The notes under the pieces were generated by a model, which ran no database searches, was not told where the DNA came from, and saw only the letters and a list, made by a program, of their open reading frames with translations. 64,000 bases of DNA from positions 227,076-291,075 of the forward strand of contig VYZB01000535.1 of assembly GCA_013397455.1 (NCBI GenBank). Direction: 5' to 3'. Shown piece after piece: positions 35,353-47,271 of this stretch (the first letter of the stretch is position 1; the number at the start of each line of letters is the position of its first letter). A program made the position numbers and the translations under genes. This DNA is from Crotophaga sulcirostris (taxonomy: Eukaryota > Chordata > Aves > Cuculiformes > Crotophagidae).

Positions 35353-37010
35353 CATTATGTATTGCCATATTGTTGGGTGTTGTCATGAGGGTAAATCAGA
35401 CTTAAAGAAAACCAAGAAAAAACAAAACCCTGGTCCAGATCAAGATTTTTCTTAGCTAAAAATCTTACCAAGGCATCCTGTGCAGATCAGGGAGCAGGGG
35501 ATAATAGAAAACACAACATTCCTATTGAGAAGCTGGTATTAGCCTCCAAAAGCCATGGACATCATTTATCAAGTCAATATGGGAGGAATGTCTGAAAGAA
35601 GCATTAGATCACTCCTGTAGTCTAGGCACTTTGGAAAATCAAAATTGTGAAGCAAATTCAGATATATGTGCCCTGAGAATGACTAAAATTACCTTGAACT
35701 TCATTCTTTTCCCAAATGATTTTTAATTTAGATTTTTTTATTAAGATGCATTTTAGGTCCTAGGAAGGTTTGGAAACCACCTAGTACTAAAAAAAGTAAA
35801 AGAAAACTAGAAAAATGTATGCATTGGAGGATGAACTTGCATCATCATGAGAATACATTTTTATTTTTTTAAATAATTCAAATTCCTTTAAAGAAAACAC
35901 AGTTTTCAGGAGTTTGTGTCCTGTGCAGTGTTCTAAAAAAACCCTACCCTGTTTTTCAAATTGCATTGCAGGTGAATTTATATGAGGATGTTTGTTTGTG
36001 TATGGAAAGATGGTAGACGTACACAGGAGAGAATATTATTTCCTAACCCTTAGCCCACCAACCTCTTTTTCTCTCCTGTGGACTTAAGGGATTGCTTGAG
36101 CTGAATATCACACACATTATCTGTGAAGAACTCCTTTTCTGATCCCTTGTGCTTTCTCTAGGATGAAGGAAAGCTTCCAAGGAGATTCACTTTCAAGTGA
36201 ATTCATCAGGTTGCTCTGACCTGGGTAAATCCTTTGGATGTCATATCAAAATGCTGGAGATAGGTTCCCACTTCATCACCTTTTGAACCCAATCCTGAGT
36301 TGCTTTCTGATCCACGCATTTTTGGTTCATGATGTGTGCGTTTACACACAATTACCACTGATCTCAGTAGCAATTCACGTGCTCCTTATCTCACCAGATC
36401 AGGCCTTGTTTTGGGTATTTCACAATCTCACATTAAGGAAGCACTAAATAGTGAGTGCCTATTAAAAAACAGAAGTGTAAAACCCGTAGAGGTAATTTTT
36501 ACACCAAACTTTTTACTGCAAAACGCTGAGAAGTGAGGAAAGAGTGATTATCAAAAAGAGAGGTTAAAAAAAAAAACAAAACAAAATCTTGGCCTGTGTG
36601 GTAAACCTAGATAGGATACAGTGATGAGGGTTACACGTTTGACACCTCTTGTTCTGCTTCCAGGCACTGGCAGTGAAATGTCTTTTCTAAATTCAAGTGC
36701 ATGGAAATCGCCCACTCGCAAGAGAAGTTCACGTGGTGCTGAGAGCTGCTCTCTGGTGTGCTGGTGGAAGGCAGAACTTCCTCAGTTTCTGGTCCACATC
36801 AGAATTTGTAGGAGGTCTCCTGTCTTATTTTGGGAATGATGGATCTAAATATAGCAAGAACAAGTCTGCAATTTCAGTTTGAAGTTTTGAGTTTCCTGTT
36901 TCTCTCAGAGCAGAGATCCACAGGATTTATCCAAGAAGGAGCTGCCAGAAGCCAGCGGTCTTGCTGACAATCATCTGTCTCTACCTTCTTGTCTGGGGAA
37001 AACCTTTAAT
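35353..37010. other. Unique spacer
   Basis: AT-rich, with no gene or other repeat recognised. Confidence 0.5.
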
Positions 37011-37199
37011 GGTGAGGCTCTGGCGCAGGCTGCCCAGAGCAGTGGTGGCTGCCCCATCCCTGGAGGTGTTCCAGGCCAGGTTGGATGGGGCTTGGAGCCC
37101 CCTGACCCAGTGGGAGGTGTCCCTGCCCATGGCAGAGGGATATAACTGGATGGGCTTTAAGTTCCTTCAGACCCAAACCATTCTATGATTCTATGATTC
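37011..37199 (+). mobile_element. CR1 LINE 3' tail
   Basis: Begins at 'ggtgaggctctggcgcaggc' in the middle of the 3' UTR. It keeps 'ggaggtgttccaggccaggt' and 'gagccccctgacccagtggg' and ends in three 'attctatg'-type octamers. 5'-truncated at about 189 bp. Same group as the copies at 35080 and 40080. Confidence 0.96.
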
Positions 37200-37249
37200 A
37201 AGAAAAGGACATGAATTCACCTTTTCAAAGGGCTGTTTCTTCTTCCTCT

Positions 37250-37315
37250 CATGGCAGGAGGAGGAACTGGATGGGCTTTGAGATCCCTTCCAACCCAAAC
37301 CATTCCATGATTCTT
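37250..37315 (+). mobile_element. Second, very short CR1 LINE tail
   Basis: 'catggcaggaggaggaactg', 'gatgggctttgagatccctt' and 'ccaacccaaaccattccatg' followed by 'attctt'. Only about 66 bp of the CR1 end is present, 50 bp downstream of the previous tail and in the same direction. Confidence 0.92.
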
Positions 37316-38085
37316 GAAAGAGAAGTGGAATGAATGTAACTACACCAAACACTTTTACATCAAATTTCATAGCTGCAATTTAGGGATCAATCAATCCAAG
37401 CCAGTGCCTTGGGACTTGCAGAGAAGACTGTTGCTTGAGAGCTGTCATCCAAGCAGGGCTGGGATGGGATGGGCTATTTGAGAAAGAGTTTCCTGTGGGT
37501 CCTGCTGGTGCTGAGTGTCCACAGGGGGTGCCTGGGCTTCCTCGAGGGAACCTGCCCCGACATCCGTATGGGACCGTTTTCTCAATCCCTCTCTCTCCAG
37601 ATTTCAGTGATTAAGATCTTATCTTGGGCAGCTTTCATCCTCGAATATCCACAAACACTCTGCAAGGCAGCACACGAGGTATCCATAGCTATTTACCACT
37701 CAGTGGACTGATTGCATCAGGCCAGAGGAGGAAATTTATTTCCTCCTGAAATATGATCTCATAAAAATCCCTCGGACAGCAGGCATTGGAATGAACTGTG
37801 CGTGGCATCGCTACCTCCAACAGAGGCTGGAGATTTAGCTCAATTATGCCGCAGTTTGCCTTTAATAAAAAGGATTTTTCACAGATGAAAGCTTAAGTGT
37901 AGGAAACTGGGCGAGCGCCACGTCGTCCACCCCGGCTGGAATTTGGAGGGCAAGTTCCTTATCAGGAACCTGGGGAGAGGAGATCTTTTCAGGTAAGTCA
38001 GAAGAAAAGTAGCAAAATAACCTCTGCTGTACAAATTTCCAGAATTACTCTTTGCTTTGTTGCAAACCTTGCCCAGATTGTGGAT
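37316..38085. other. Unique spacer
   Basis: No gene recognised. The 80-codon plus frame 37469-37711 begins with a hydrophobic stretch ('SFLWVLLVLSVHRGCLGFL') that resembles a signal peptide. It has no domain behind it and no splice context I trust. Confidence 0.45.
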
Positions 38086-38371
38086 TTGGGGCTCTTTATC
38101 AGGAAGTGTAGTGATAGGATGAGGAGGAATGGTTTTCAGCTGAAAGAGGGGAGATTTAGGTTAGATACTAAGTAGAAATGTTTTCCTGTGAGGGTGGTGA
38201 GGCCCTGGCACATGTGGTGGCTGCCCCACCCCTGGAGGTGTTCAAGGCCAGGTTGGATGGGGTTTGGAGCCCCCTGACCCAGTGGGAGGTGTCCCTGCCC
38301 ATGGCAGGGAGTGGAACTGGATGGGCTTTGAGGTCCCTTCCAACCCAAACCATTCAATGACTCTATGATTC
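38086..38371 (+). mobile_element. CR1 LINE 3' end with small deletion
   Basis: Starts 'ttggggctctttatcaggaa' and 'gtgtagtgataggatgagg', then 'ggttttcagctgaaagaggg' and 'gagggtggtgaggccctgg'. Next to 'cacatgtggtggctgcccc' about 17 bp of the usual 'caggctgcccagagcag' is missing. It continues with the 'gaccccc'-type block and ends 'accattcaatgactctatg'. Confidence 0.95.
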
Positions 38372-40079
38372 GAGGGATGATTTTTTTTAAATCCCCTACA
38401 CTTTACAAAAATGCAGTTTGTTGAATTTTACTGTCCTTGCCACCTCCTGCCCCTTATTTGTATTTAAGTTGCCAACCAAAGAGCTCCGTGGTCCTACTGA
38501 CCCTAACATACTTGCCCAGTTTGCATCCCAAAGCGCTGGGCAGGAGCAGCAGGCTTTGTGACTTTCTCAGTGTTATTGTTGGGTGAAAGAGACACTTAAA
38601 AAACGGAGCTGGGAGCAGCAGTGTTCAGCATCCACCCACTGGCAGCTCTTGAGACGTGAAAGGCGGCCACTTGGGGTTCATGGCTCGGCGCGGCGCAGCT
38701 CCGACGCGGCAGCTTTGTGCGGTGAAGGAACCCCAGCCACCTCCTGGCTCTGGTACAAGGCTTGGTTTTCTGCCTGGGTGCTCAGGTCTCACTTTCTTTC
38801 CATTGTGTTGCCTGGTGTCCAGAAATAAAGGCTACTCAGCACATACAGATGGGAGGAGGAAGAAAAAAAAAGAATGTAATTTGTAAAGGAAATAGTTCCA
38901 TGAGCTAAAGTTTAAATTGCCTAAATTTGTATTTAGTCATCCGCTTCACTCTAGGAATTGTATTTATTGTCTTACAAAATATTTTAAATAATGCTAGTTC
39001 CTTCCTTCCTCAGATTTTTATGTATTTTCATCATTTATTGTTGAAATGACTGCCTGATTAAAAAAAAAGTTACAATTTTCTACACAAATGCGATCAAACA
39101 TCAAACACAAAGAAATATACTGCTTTGGTAAAAATTAAAGAAAAGGTGTTGCCATAATTATTTTGAGCTTTTAGGTTTAAAAGGGTCAGCTCTTTGTGTG
39201 AGTTTTTAAATGAGTGATAAAACAATGGCTTTAATCTAAACTGTTTTAAAGTGATACCGAGAAAACCCTTGTTCACATGAAAAACAACACCAAACCAGTT
39301 TCAAAACTGATTTTAGATATTCTTTTTTTTTTAACGTAGAAGAAAAACAAGGGCATGTTTAATTAATGTTAACTTGTTGAAGAGTATTAATACGTACTAA
39401 AATTTCAGCAGCCATACCAGAGTCACAACCACCTTTGCTTCCAAGAGAGCTTCCAGCCAGAAGGCAGTGAGCACACTGCTCTGCTCAGGGCATGGTTGGA
39501 TCAGGAGCCTCTGGGGCAGGTAGCCACATACCAGATCAAGGTGGACACACAACCACCTGCAGAGCAAAGGCAGAAACTCCTTACAGAAACAACCTTTATA
39601 ATATACAGCTCTCATTAACAAGTCAAGTATTTTAAATTAATACTGTGCCAGCTCATTTGTTTTCATTCAGGAAGAAAATATTCTTTGCTGTATTTATGTA
39701 AATCACCTTTTTTGATGGGTTTCTGGTGCCACAGGGCTTGTTCCAGTGGAGAAGCATCCCCCTTGGCTCCAGGGATCTCTGATTAGGTCTCTGTTGTTGT
39801 TTTTTAGTCTAAAAACCAGGGCCTATCCATCATAATAAGACTTTGTTCTGAGGCTGAGGGTACATGCTGTGGACACATCAGCAGCTGCAACTGAGATAAT
39901 AACTAAGCAGGTGGTAATTATTGTGATTAAATGCTGTTGCTTACCTTCAAATCTCAGGCAGTTGCTCTGTTTTAACACACTTCATTGTGGTGCCTTCCCT
40001 GGGTGCTCAGTGCGAGCCTGTCTACATGTTGGGGGGGTCTTTGCAGTTTATAAACCCTCTCTGTGCACTGGGAGAGGGG
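38372..40079. other. Unique spacer with a short CpG cluster
   Basis: Ten CpG lie within 38654-38721, unusual for this window. Two overlapping open plus frames (81 and 76 codons) cross the cluster without a recognisable domain. The rest is AT-rich and featureless. Confidence 0.5.
38654..38721. promoter_or_regulatory. Short CpG cluster
   Basis: Ten CpG dinucleotides in 68 bp, including 'ggctcggcgcggcgcagctc' and 'cgacgcggcagc'. The flanks are nearly CpG-free. It is too short to meet CpG-island length rules. It could be an unmethylated regulatory spot, a first-exon relic or a chance cluster. Confidence 0.35.
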
Positions 40080-40332
40080 GGATGGTTTTAAAGTGGAAGG
40101 GGAAAAATTTAGGTTAGACATTAAGAAATTCTTCACAGTGAGGGTGAGGAGGCCCTGGCCCAGGCTGCCCAGAGCAGTGGTGGCTGCCCCATCCCTGGAG
40201 GTGTTCCAGGCCAGGTTGGATGGGGCTTGGAGCCCCCTGATCCAGTGGGAGGTGTCCCTGCCCATGGCAGGGGGTGGCACTGGATGGGCTTTGAGGTCCC
40301 TTCCAACCCAAACCATTCTATGATCCTATGAT
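40080..40332 (+). mobile_element. CR1 LINE 3' end, well preserved
   Basis: Starts around 'ggatggttttaaagtggaag' and runs through 'aggttagacattaagaaatt', 'gaggccctggcccaggctgc', 'ggaggtgttccaggccaggt' and 'gagccccctgatccagtggg' to 'accattctatgatcctatg'. It shares 'ttccaggcc' with the copies at 35080 and 37011, where other copies have 'ttcaaggcc'. Confidence 0.96.
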
Positions 40333-41266
40333 ATATCTGCTAAGTCATACCTTCCACAACAGTTGTGATCTGGTATTTTCAAAGCTACAGTCACATTTTT
40401 CAGCTGTTCAGTCATTCCTTGCACAACCAGAAAGAAAGCGAATCACAAGCACTGATCTCTCTGTCTGTTAACCTCAGGGCTTCCAACTTCGCTCCTCCCT
40501 GCTTCTAAATCACTGTTTATTGCTATTTTTACAAGAGAAGATTAATGGACTTAAATGAGCACAGGTAATTCTGCATTGTTCTCAGTCTCTTCAAATAGCA
40601 CCTGCCGTAAATTCTTTGGGGTTCCTTATCTGTGCAACACATCTTGGTCTTTAAACAGTTTGTTCAGTGGAGGAGGGGTGTGAAGGGTCACAGTGCCCTG
40701 GGAGCTTTGCAGAAGCATCTTTTAGGCTTTATGTGCCTTGGTTGGGAGGCTTTTGATTTCGCAGGTTCTCAGACAGACTGGACTTAGGAGCATCTCTCTG
40801 AGCCAGCGTGCCTCTTGTGTGAACTTAGGTTGCTGCTCCAGGGTTCACAGAGGCTGTGGGAGAAGTGCCCAGATTAATGGTTTTAGACATTAACTTTTCT
40901 TTTCGTAATTTCCTTTTGTTGGGTACGTTCAGCTCTCAATGAGCTTTGTTCCAATAGCCTGGGGGGGATGTGACTTCACCGAGATATAAAACTTACACGC
41001 ACAAAAAGAAAATGCTTGAAAAATCGCAATGACATGGTTGTGCTGGTAGCTTGTGATTTTCTGAAATGAAATGTGCCTAGACAATGAAAATTGAGCCAAG
41101 ATACTATATTTTCCAAGCAACCTTTTTAGCCTTCAAAGAGGCTTCTTGGAGAAGCCACATGCCAGTAAGCTACCTTCCTGATGCAATCACTTTTTTTGCC
41201 ATCCTAAGTGGAAAAATGCACAGTATAACGGCTGACACTGCGTTAAGTTGATGGGCTTAACAAGAA
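40333..41266. other. Unique spacer
   Basis: No gene or repeat recognised apart from a G7 run near 40962. Confidence 0.5.
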
Positions 41267-41655
41267 GAATCACAGAATCATTTGGTTGGAAAAGACCTTT
41301 GAGATTGTCGAGTCCAACCATACCTGTCCACTACTAAACCATCCCTGAGCACCTCATCTACCTGTCTGTTAAATGCCTACAGGGATGGTGACTCCACCAC
41401 CTCCCTGGGAGCCTCTGCCAGCGCCTGGGAACCCTTTCAGTGAAGGAATTTTTCCTGATGTCCAATCTGACCCTGCCCTGGTGCAACTTGAGGCCATTTC
41501 CTCCCATCCCTTCACTTGTTACTTGGGAGAAGAGACCAACGCCCACCTCACCACAACCTCCTTTCAGGCAGTTGTAGACAGTGATGAGGTTCAGGTTAAA
41601 CATCCCCAGGTTCTTCAGCCGCTCCTCATAAGACTTGTGCTCCAGACCTGCACCA
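41267..41655 (-). mobile_element. CR1 LINE 3' end with ORF2 tail, antisense
   Basis: Reading to higher coordinates it goes from tail to body: 'agaatcacagaatcatttgg', 'ttggaaaagacctttgagat', then 'agggatggtgactccaccac', 'cttgaggccatttcctccca', 'cacctcaccacaacctcctt' and 'cttcagccgctcctcataag' followed by 'acttgtgctccagacc'. The minus strand encodes '[20 protein letters not shown]', the end of ORF2. The match stops at about 41655. Confidence 0.93.
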
Positions 41656-44600
41656 GGTTAAGAGGGATGGATGGCAGCAAACAGCAGGTGGAAAAGCCAA
41701 ATGATAGAAGGTGCTGCACTGCATAGCAGTGTGGGTGTGCATGTGGTGAAGGGGCTGGCTCTCCAGCCACCCTCCAGCTTGGCACAGGTCGAGGTTTCTG
41801 GCTGCGGAACCTGCCCACGCAGGCACTGACACCTCTGTAAATCAGCCAGGTATCCAGGGATGCAAATTAGCTGTGCCAGTGCAGAAAATACAGGACTTCT
41901 GTGTCTAACTAGTTGCAGGTGGAAAACCATGGGCAACGTTTCAAGAAGTGGCTTTGAAAGTTGGCCCATTGCGACCATAAACAAGAAACTAGAGCTTTAC
42001 AGTCTGTACTTACAGCTTTTAATTTTCTCTCCCTGTTCACAGATATCCGAGTATCTCGCACACTCGCAGACAAGTATTTTGATTGTTCAGCCCTGGTTTT
42101 ACATTTAATAGCCTTGCTACCTTCTCCCCACAGCAATCACGTTCTGCTCCCACATGTGGAACAGTTTACGTTTCTCTTTTGCATAGAGGTGGAAGGCAGC
42201 CGGGCTCGGTTTTCACGGTGAGCAGAATGGACTCGCAGGCTCTGAAACCCATCAGGAGCCCAATCTCACCACCACGAGTGTAGCACGATATGGGAGGCAC
42301 CGTGGAGAAAGGACTGGGATCCAGTAGCATTGCCTGAAACCCAGATTTCTGCCTCTTCCCCAGCCCCGTGGCACCAAACAGTCATTAACAACCGGTGCAA
42401 TTTTAGAGCGGCTTGTATTTACACACAAGGACAAGGACTCATTATCGTCGTCATCTACATATTGTTGTTTTATATAACAGCTGCAGTAGAGCAAGTGCAC
42501 TTTGGTCAATAGTTTCGTTTATAATAAAGTAATAAATTAGGAATATTTTTCCCTTGACAATAAGTTTTATGCCAAGATTTTATGTAGCTTAAAGCAAGTT
42601 GTCAATTAGGCTACTTAAATTAATTTTTGGCAGCAGTTAATTGGAGCCTAGAGTCTTTTGTCTTTAAACAGCTAATCCTAAACAAGAAAATACAATGATT
42701 AAATGTTTCTTAAACAATATTATTCACAGAATTTAAAATATAGCATTTAATTAAGATTTGGACTTGTTAATCTTTCTTTTTTTTGGGGGGGGAGGGAGAT
42801 TAATTTAAATTTCTTCAAATAAAATTGCTACCATGACTCTGATTAAACTGGCTTACTGCATGGTCTGAGACCTTCCAACACTCCTACAACTCTTATAACC
42901 AAAGGCAAATTATTTTTGATTACTTTCCAAAGAGACGTATTTTGTCCTTTCAGAGAAGGAAGACATTCCCATTTGGAGCTCCGGAAGTCTGAGAGTTGTG
43001 TTCACAGGATAAAAATGCTGTCTTATTACACTCAGGTACTGGTAAATATGCTAAATAAACGAAAGACTTCAGTAAGGCTTTCCAGCACTGCTGGCTTCTG
43101 GGCAGGAAACCAAGACTTCTTAAAACCAGAAATCATGGAGGTTTACTTCAAAAAAGGCTGGTAACCAAAAATTCAGTCCAAGATTAAGATTAGAGTAATG
43201 TGCCTCATGTCAATGAAAGGAGAGCAGCTAGAGAGAGATCTCCCTGTCTGGATCTAAAGTTTTTTCCAGTTCCAGAATTCTGCTGTGTTTCTGGTTAAAT
43301 ACACCACGTGATATCATGATTCTCAGAGAAATGAGTCCTGATAGAGTAATAATGCTGTTTGAATTTCTTATTTATATCCACCATCAGTTATGGAAAGGAG
43401 AGTGAATTAAGGTACAGTTCTTTGGTACGTTACACAGGAGTTAAGACTAGATAAAATATAAATCTTCCTACTATGAAATCCTGAAAGCTAATTTGTAATT
43501 AATGAATTAATTGAAGAGCAAAAAAGATGGTGCATTTTAAATAATAAGTGAATGTAGTCATCCTATCTCTCATAATTCTGGTCTTCAGTGCTACCTTCTT
43601 TACTGACAGGGAAGAGACATCAGGCAGACTTGATACGTTTATGAACCTGTGGAGCAAAAGCCTGTTAGTTTATGTACCCAAAGAAAACCAAGAAATTGCT
43701 ACGAGGGAACCATCTTAGTGTGTTCTTTAAAAGAGGTTTGCAGAACTACCATTCCCATGGGTTCATTAAGTCCCTCCTCATTTATAGGTTTTTGAGATAA
43801 AGAACTGGTGGGTTCTTTAATTAGTGTCTTCATATGATTGAGCCTTCAACTTGACCAGTTCTTTGCAGCCAAGTAGCTGGAAAACTCTTCCCTTTGAAGA
43901 AAATAAAATGAAATTCTAACATATTTACAGGACTCCAGCAACTGGGTCTTCAAGAAAACTATCAAATGTCATGAGTCATCCTAAAACCACAAGAGGAGCT
44001 TAAGGTCCCATGCCTCACAAAGACAGAGCATTACTTTTTAGCTGGGAGCACTGAGTCTGGTTATTTGAAAATTAAAAGGAGAGCTTCTCTGTTACAGTTG
44101 TGTTCTCTTAGGCCTCAGTATCACCCAGCACAGCAACACTGAAGCAGTCTACAAAGTTTTAAAAAAGGTGAAAATGACCAAAATAAAATGTGAAATGAAC
44201 TGGACCGTTTTCATCATTCAAACTGATTGAAGTGTGGAACACTCTTTTCAGTTATTTAAAAATGATTTCTTTTCACTTGTAAAAAACGATTTTTGGGTTG
44301 AGACAAAATGATTTAACTTGTAATGAAAACCCACACATTGGAAAGATGGTCATCAACCATAGACTCAAAATATAGTATCAAGATCAAATGCTTACTCGTG
44401 GGCAACTGCCGAAAAACCTTGAACTACATAAATTAAAAGCAGATGCTTTAAATTAAAACACATAAATTACCAATGCTGATATTACTATAAATTTCAATGA
44501 TGAAAATACATCGCTCAAGACTTTAAGGGACATTCTAAAGGTTGCGTATAGGAGTGTTTTGCATTATTAAATAAAGTGTCACCTGAAGACGTTCCCTGGA

Positions 44601-47172
44601 TGAATGTAGGAGCGAAACTATCTCAGATTTTTGATGTGATGTGGTTCAACGACTAATGCTGTTTTTATTCTGAGCTGATGTTGTATATCTTAGGCATTTC
44701 TTTGTTTAGTTTCTGGTGTGTATTTAGAGTCTGAACATAGAGCCCTGCGTAGCTCATTCTGCTTCCAGCTGGCCGTATACTTTCTCCTTATTCCCTCTAC
44801 AGAGAACACAGCTGGAACCAGTAACATCTCTGCAAATGAACTGAGTTTTTAAGTTCAACCATTGCACCATGCTTCAGGCTGCTTGGTGTCTTTCATATCA
44901 TAGTGTAATTTAGCATTATTTCCACTAAATAATGGTCAAATTTTGTATATATGTATGGAAGGCTTCCATGTCCTCGGGACAGCACACTAGTTAAAAATAA
45001 CATTTATCTGGAGTAAACAGTAAAAACAAAAGCTATATTTATAGCTCATTATTTTAGAAGGGTGACAGTAACCTCCAGCTGGAGTATTAGAATTTTGCGT
45101 TACACAGTTTTGGTTTTGAACAGTTTGAAACAGCGTAACAGTGTTGAAAACCATATATCAGAATAATAAACAGATGTTATAAATATATAAAATATGTGTA
45201 TACATGTATAGCTGAACTATGTGAGCGCACAAATATATATATTCTCACACACACATGCATGTGAATATAGATATTTTCTTAACTACACACATATGAAGTA
45301 CATTTTATTAAGAGAATCCAAATTTTCATATATTTATTCTAGCTGTTTATATGAAAGCTTCTTTGGTTTCTTTTCAAACTTTTTTTTCAGACTTTTCTAT
45401 TATGGCCACCCAATGTTTATATTTAATATTCTATATCTAGTAAACTGTTTCTCATCTAGGACTTTACCAAATACAGATGAAGCATTGCTCAAAGAGAAGA
45501 AAAATCAGCTCATAAAAAATGCACCTTGTAAATACCATAAAGTATTTGTTCATGAGTTTCTTTGAATTCTGTGTTTGCATTATTATTTTTAACGATGATA
45601 CAATCAGTATCAACAAATGGCGTAGCCAGAGGTGGAAGAGGCAAAGAAGACAGAGATTCCCTGGTATATTTCCATGCAGCAATATTTGAAGAACATTTAA
45701 AGTATTCACAGTGCTTGATTTATAAACTGACTCTACAATCTTTTTCTGACACCTGTCCCGTCCCACAGACACACCAATTTCTATTCCTGTATGAAGAAAG
45801 ATATTTTTTACTGTAAATTGATATCAGCTTCTTGATGACTGAACCGACTGGAGATAATTTGTTGGTTTTGGACAACCAGCTACCATTAATTTATCATGGG
45901 ACTGGGTGTCAAACCCTTCAGCTATCTGGAAGCATTGAAAAATCGTATTGCAGAAACAGGAATTTATACTCTGGGGGGGGTGTGTTCATTTAAAACACTA
46001 CTTGTAAACAGCAATATTATTTTATTCAGGAGTGAAAATAATTCATTCACTGTCTGCCTCAGTCAGTTATGCTCTCTGTCTCTAAAGGCAGGACGAAAGT
46101 GACCTAGCGTAGTTTGCAAAGCCCAGATCATTGGCTATGATACTTTTTTTTATATAATATTTATAATTATATATATTTAAAATATCTTCCTGTGTCCAGA
46201 AGCTCTGCCAGATTATCTTCAATTATCTGATGACAGGATTTCACCAACCTGCCATATATTATGCCCAATGACTTCTGTAATTAAATCCTAGCCTCCAGAA
46301 AACAACCAAGCTAAAGAGCTCCCAGTGTTCCTCATGGTTTTTGCTCATGGATAATCACAAGTACTATTGAAAACATACACCTTACTTGTAACTGAAGCTC
46401 AGCCAGCTGTAACATCTTTCTCATCATTACATACTTTCTCAAAACACGCAGAAAATTGCTCAAGCTACAAAATTTTGAGCGTTGCTCCCAGCCTGCCTGC
46501 ACTTCACCCTCCTGGTGACCACCATCCTCTGCCATTTCAGTAGAGCAACCTTTTAAAAACAAGACCATGTACTTTCCTAATCCATGTTTTGTCATTCTTC
46601 CTTTCAGGCTTATGCAGCAATTTGAAGCCGCGCTAACCTTCCTATGACCTTGAAAAGGTAAGGGAAAACCCTATGTTAACAATTCTTCTCTCTCCTTATT
46701 TGGGTAAACTAGAAGCCACAAGAGGCTTTTATTGACTTTCACTATGGTTTTCACCCTTGGCAGTACAACTGAACCTGCCCTGACCTCTTTTGACCAAGCG
46801 CCTTTGTCCAAGAAAGTGTTCAAAGCATCTTGCAGCCAGATGTGAGCCCCCACACCCTGAGTGTGTGCTCGGCTGTGCGGAGCTCCTGCTGCCCCCCCTG
46901 ACTGCCTGTGCTGCCCGTGATCACCCTCAGCTTGCTGCCAGCTGGCCTGATTCTCAGATAAGACCCACTGGCCGGGTTAAGAAAATGACACCTGATCATG
47001 GGGCTGGTCTTGTTCCCATGAGCTGAGCTGCACCCTCTCTGAAGGCTCCGTTGGGAGGGAAATACAAGCAGTTCCTTCCCCAGGCAATGGGAGGAACACG
47101 CGCAGCCTCTTTCTCCTTCCCTTCTGGAAGGGCTCGCTCTACGTGTTCCTCAAACCAGCAGAAGACTGCATT
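41656..47172. other. Long unique region, no gene recognised
   Basis: About 5.5 kb. 42515-42780 is AT-rich with many TAAT/ATTA motifs and few repeats, the look of a non-coding regulatory element. A T8G9 junction lies at about 42778-42794. 45180-45300 is rich in alternating TA/CA steps. 46140-46190 is AT-only low complexity. Frames of 100-117 codons at 41.4-42 kb overlap the CR1 or each other and are not credible genes. Confidence 0.5.
45180..45300 (+). repeat. TA/CA-rich alternating purine-pyrimidine stretch
   Basis: Runs such as 'tgtgtatacatgtata', 'caaatatatatattc' and 'cacacacacatgcatgtg'. It could adopt unusual duplex structure and is likely to vary in length. Confidence 0.6.
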
Positions 47173-47271
47173 TCATAGTATCACAGTATTACAAGGTTGG
47201 AAAGGACCTCTGAGATCATCGAGTCCAACCTATAACCCAACACTAACACCAACTCATCATCTAAACCATGG
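47173..47271 (-). mobile_element. CR1 LINE tail, antisense, 'taggttggactcgat' group
   Basis: 'tcatagtatcacagtattac' then 'aaggttggaaaggacctctg', 'agatcatcgagtccaaccta' and 'taacccaacactaacaccaa'. Its reverse matches the plus-strand copy at 54231 almost block for block, so the two belong to one subgroup different from the copies at 35-40 kb. Confidence 0.88.

Noticed and set aside
35104..35386. Several overlapping Pro/Gly/Ser-rich frames on both strands within the CR1 at 35 kb (the same pattern recurs at 8.4, 38.1, 40.0 and 60.2 kb)
   Set aside because: They are all translations of the non-coding CR1 3' UTR.
37469..37711. 80-codon frame with a signal-peptide-like start
   Set aside because: Only the first about 20 residues are suggestive. 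Nothing recognisable follows, and neither a promoter nor a splice donor is evident.
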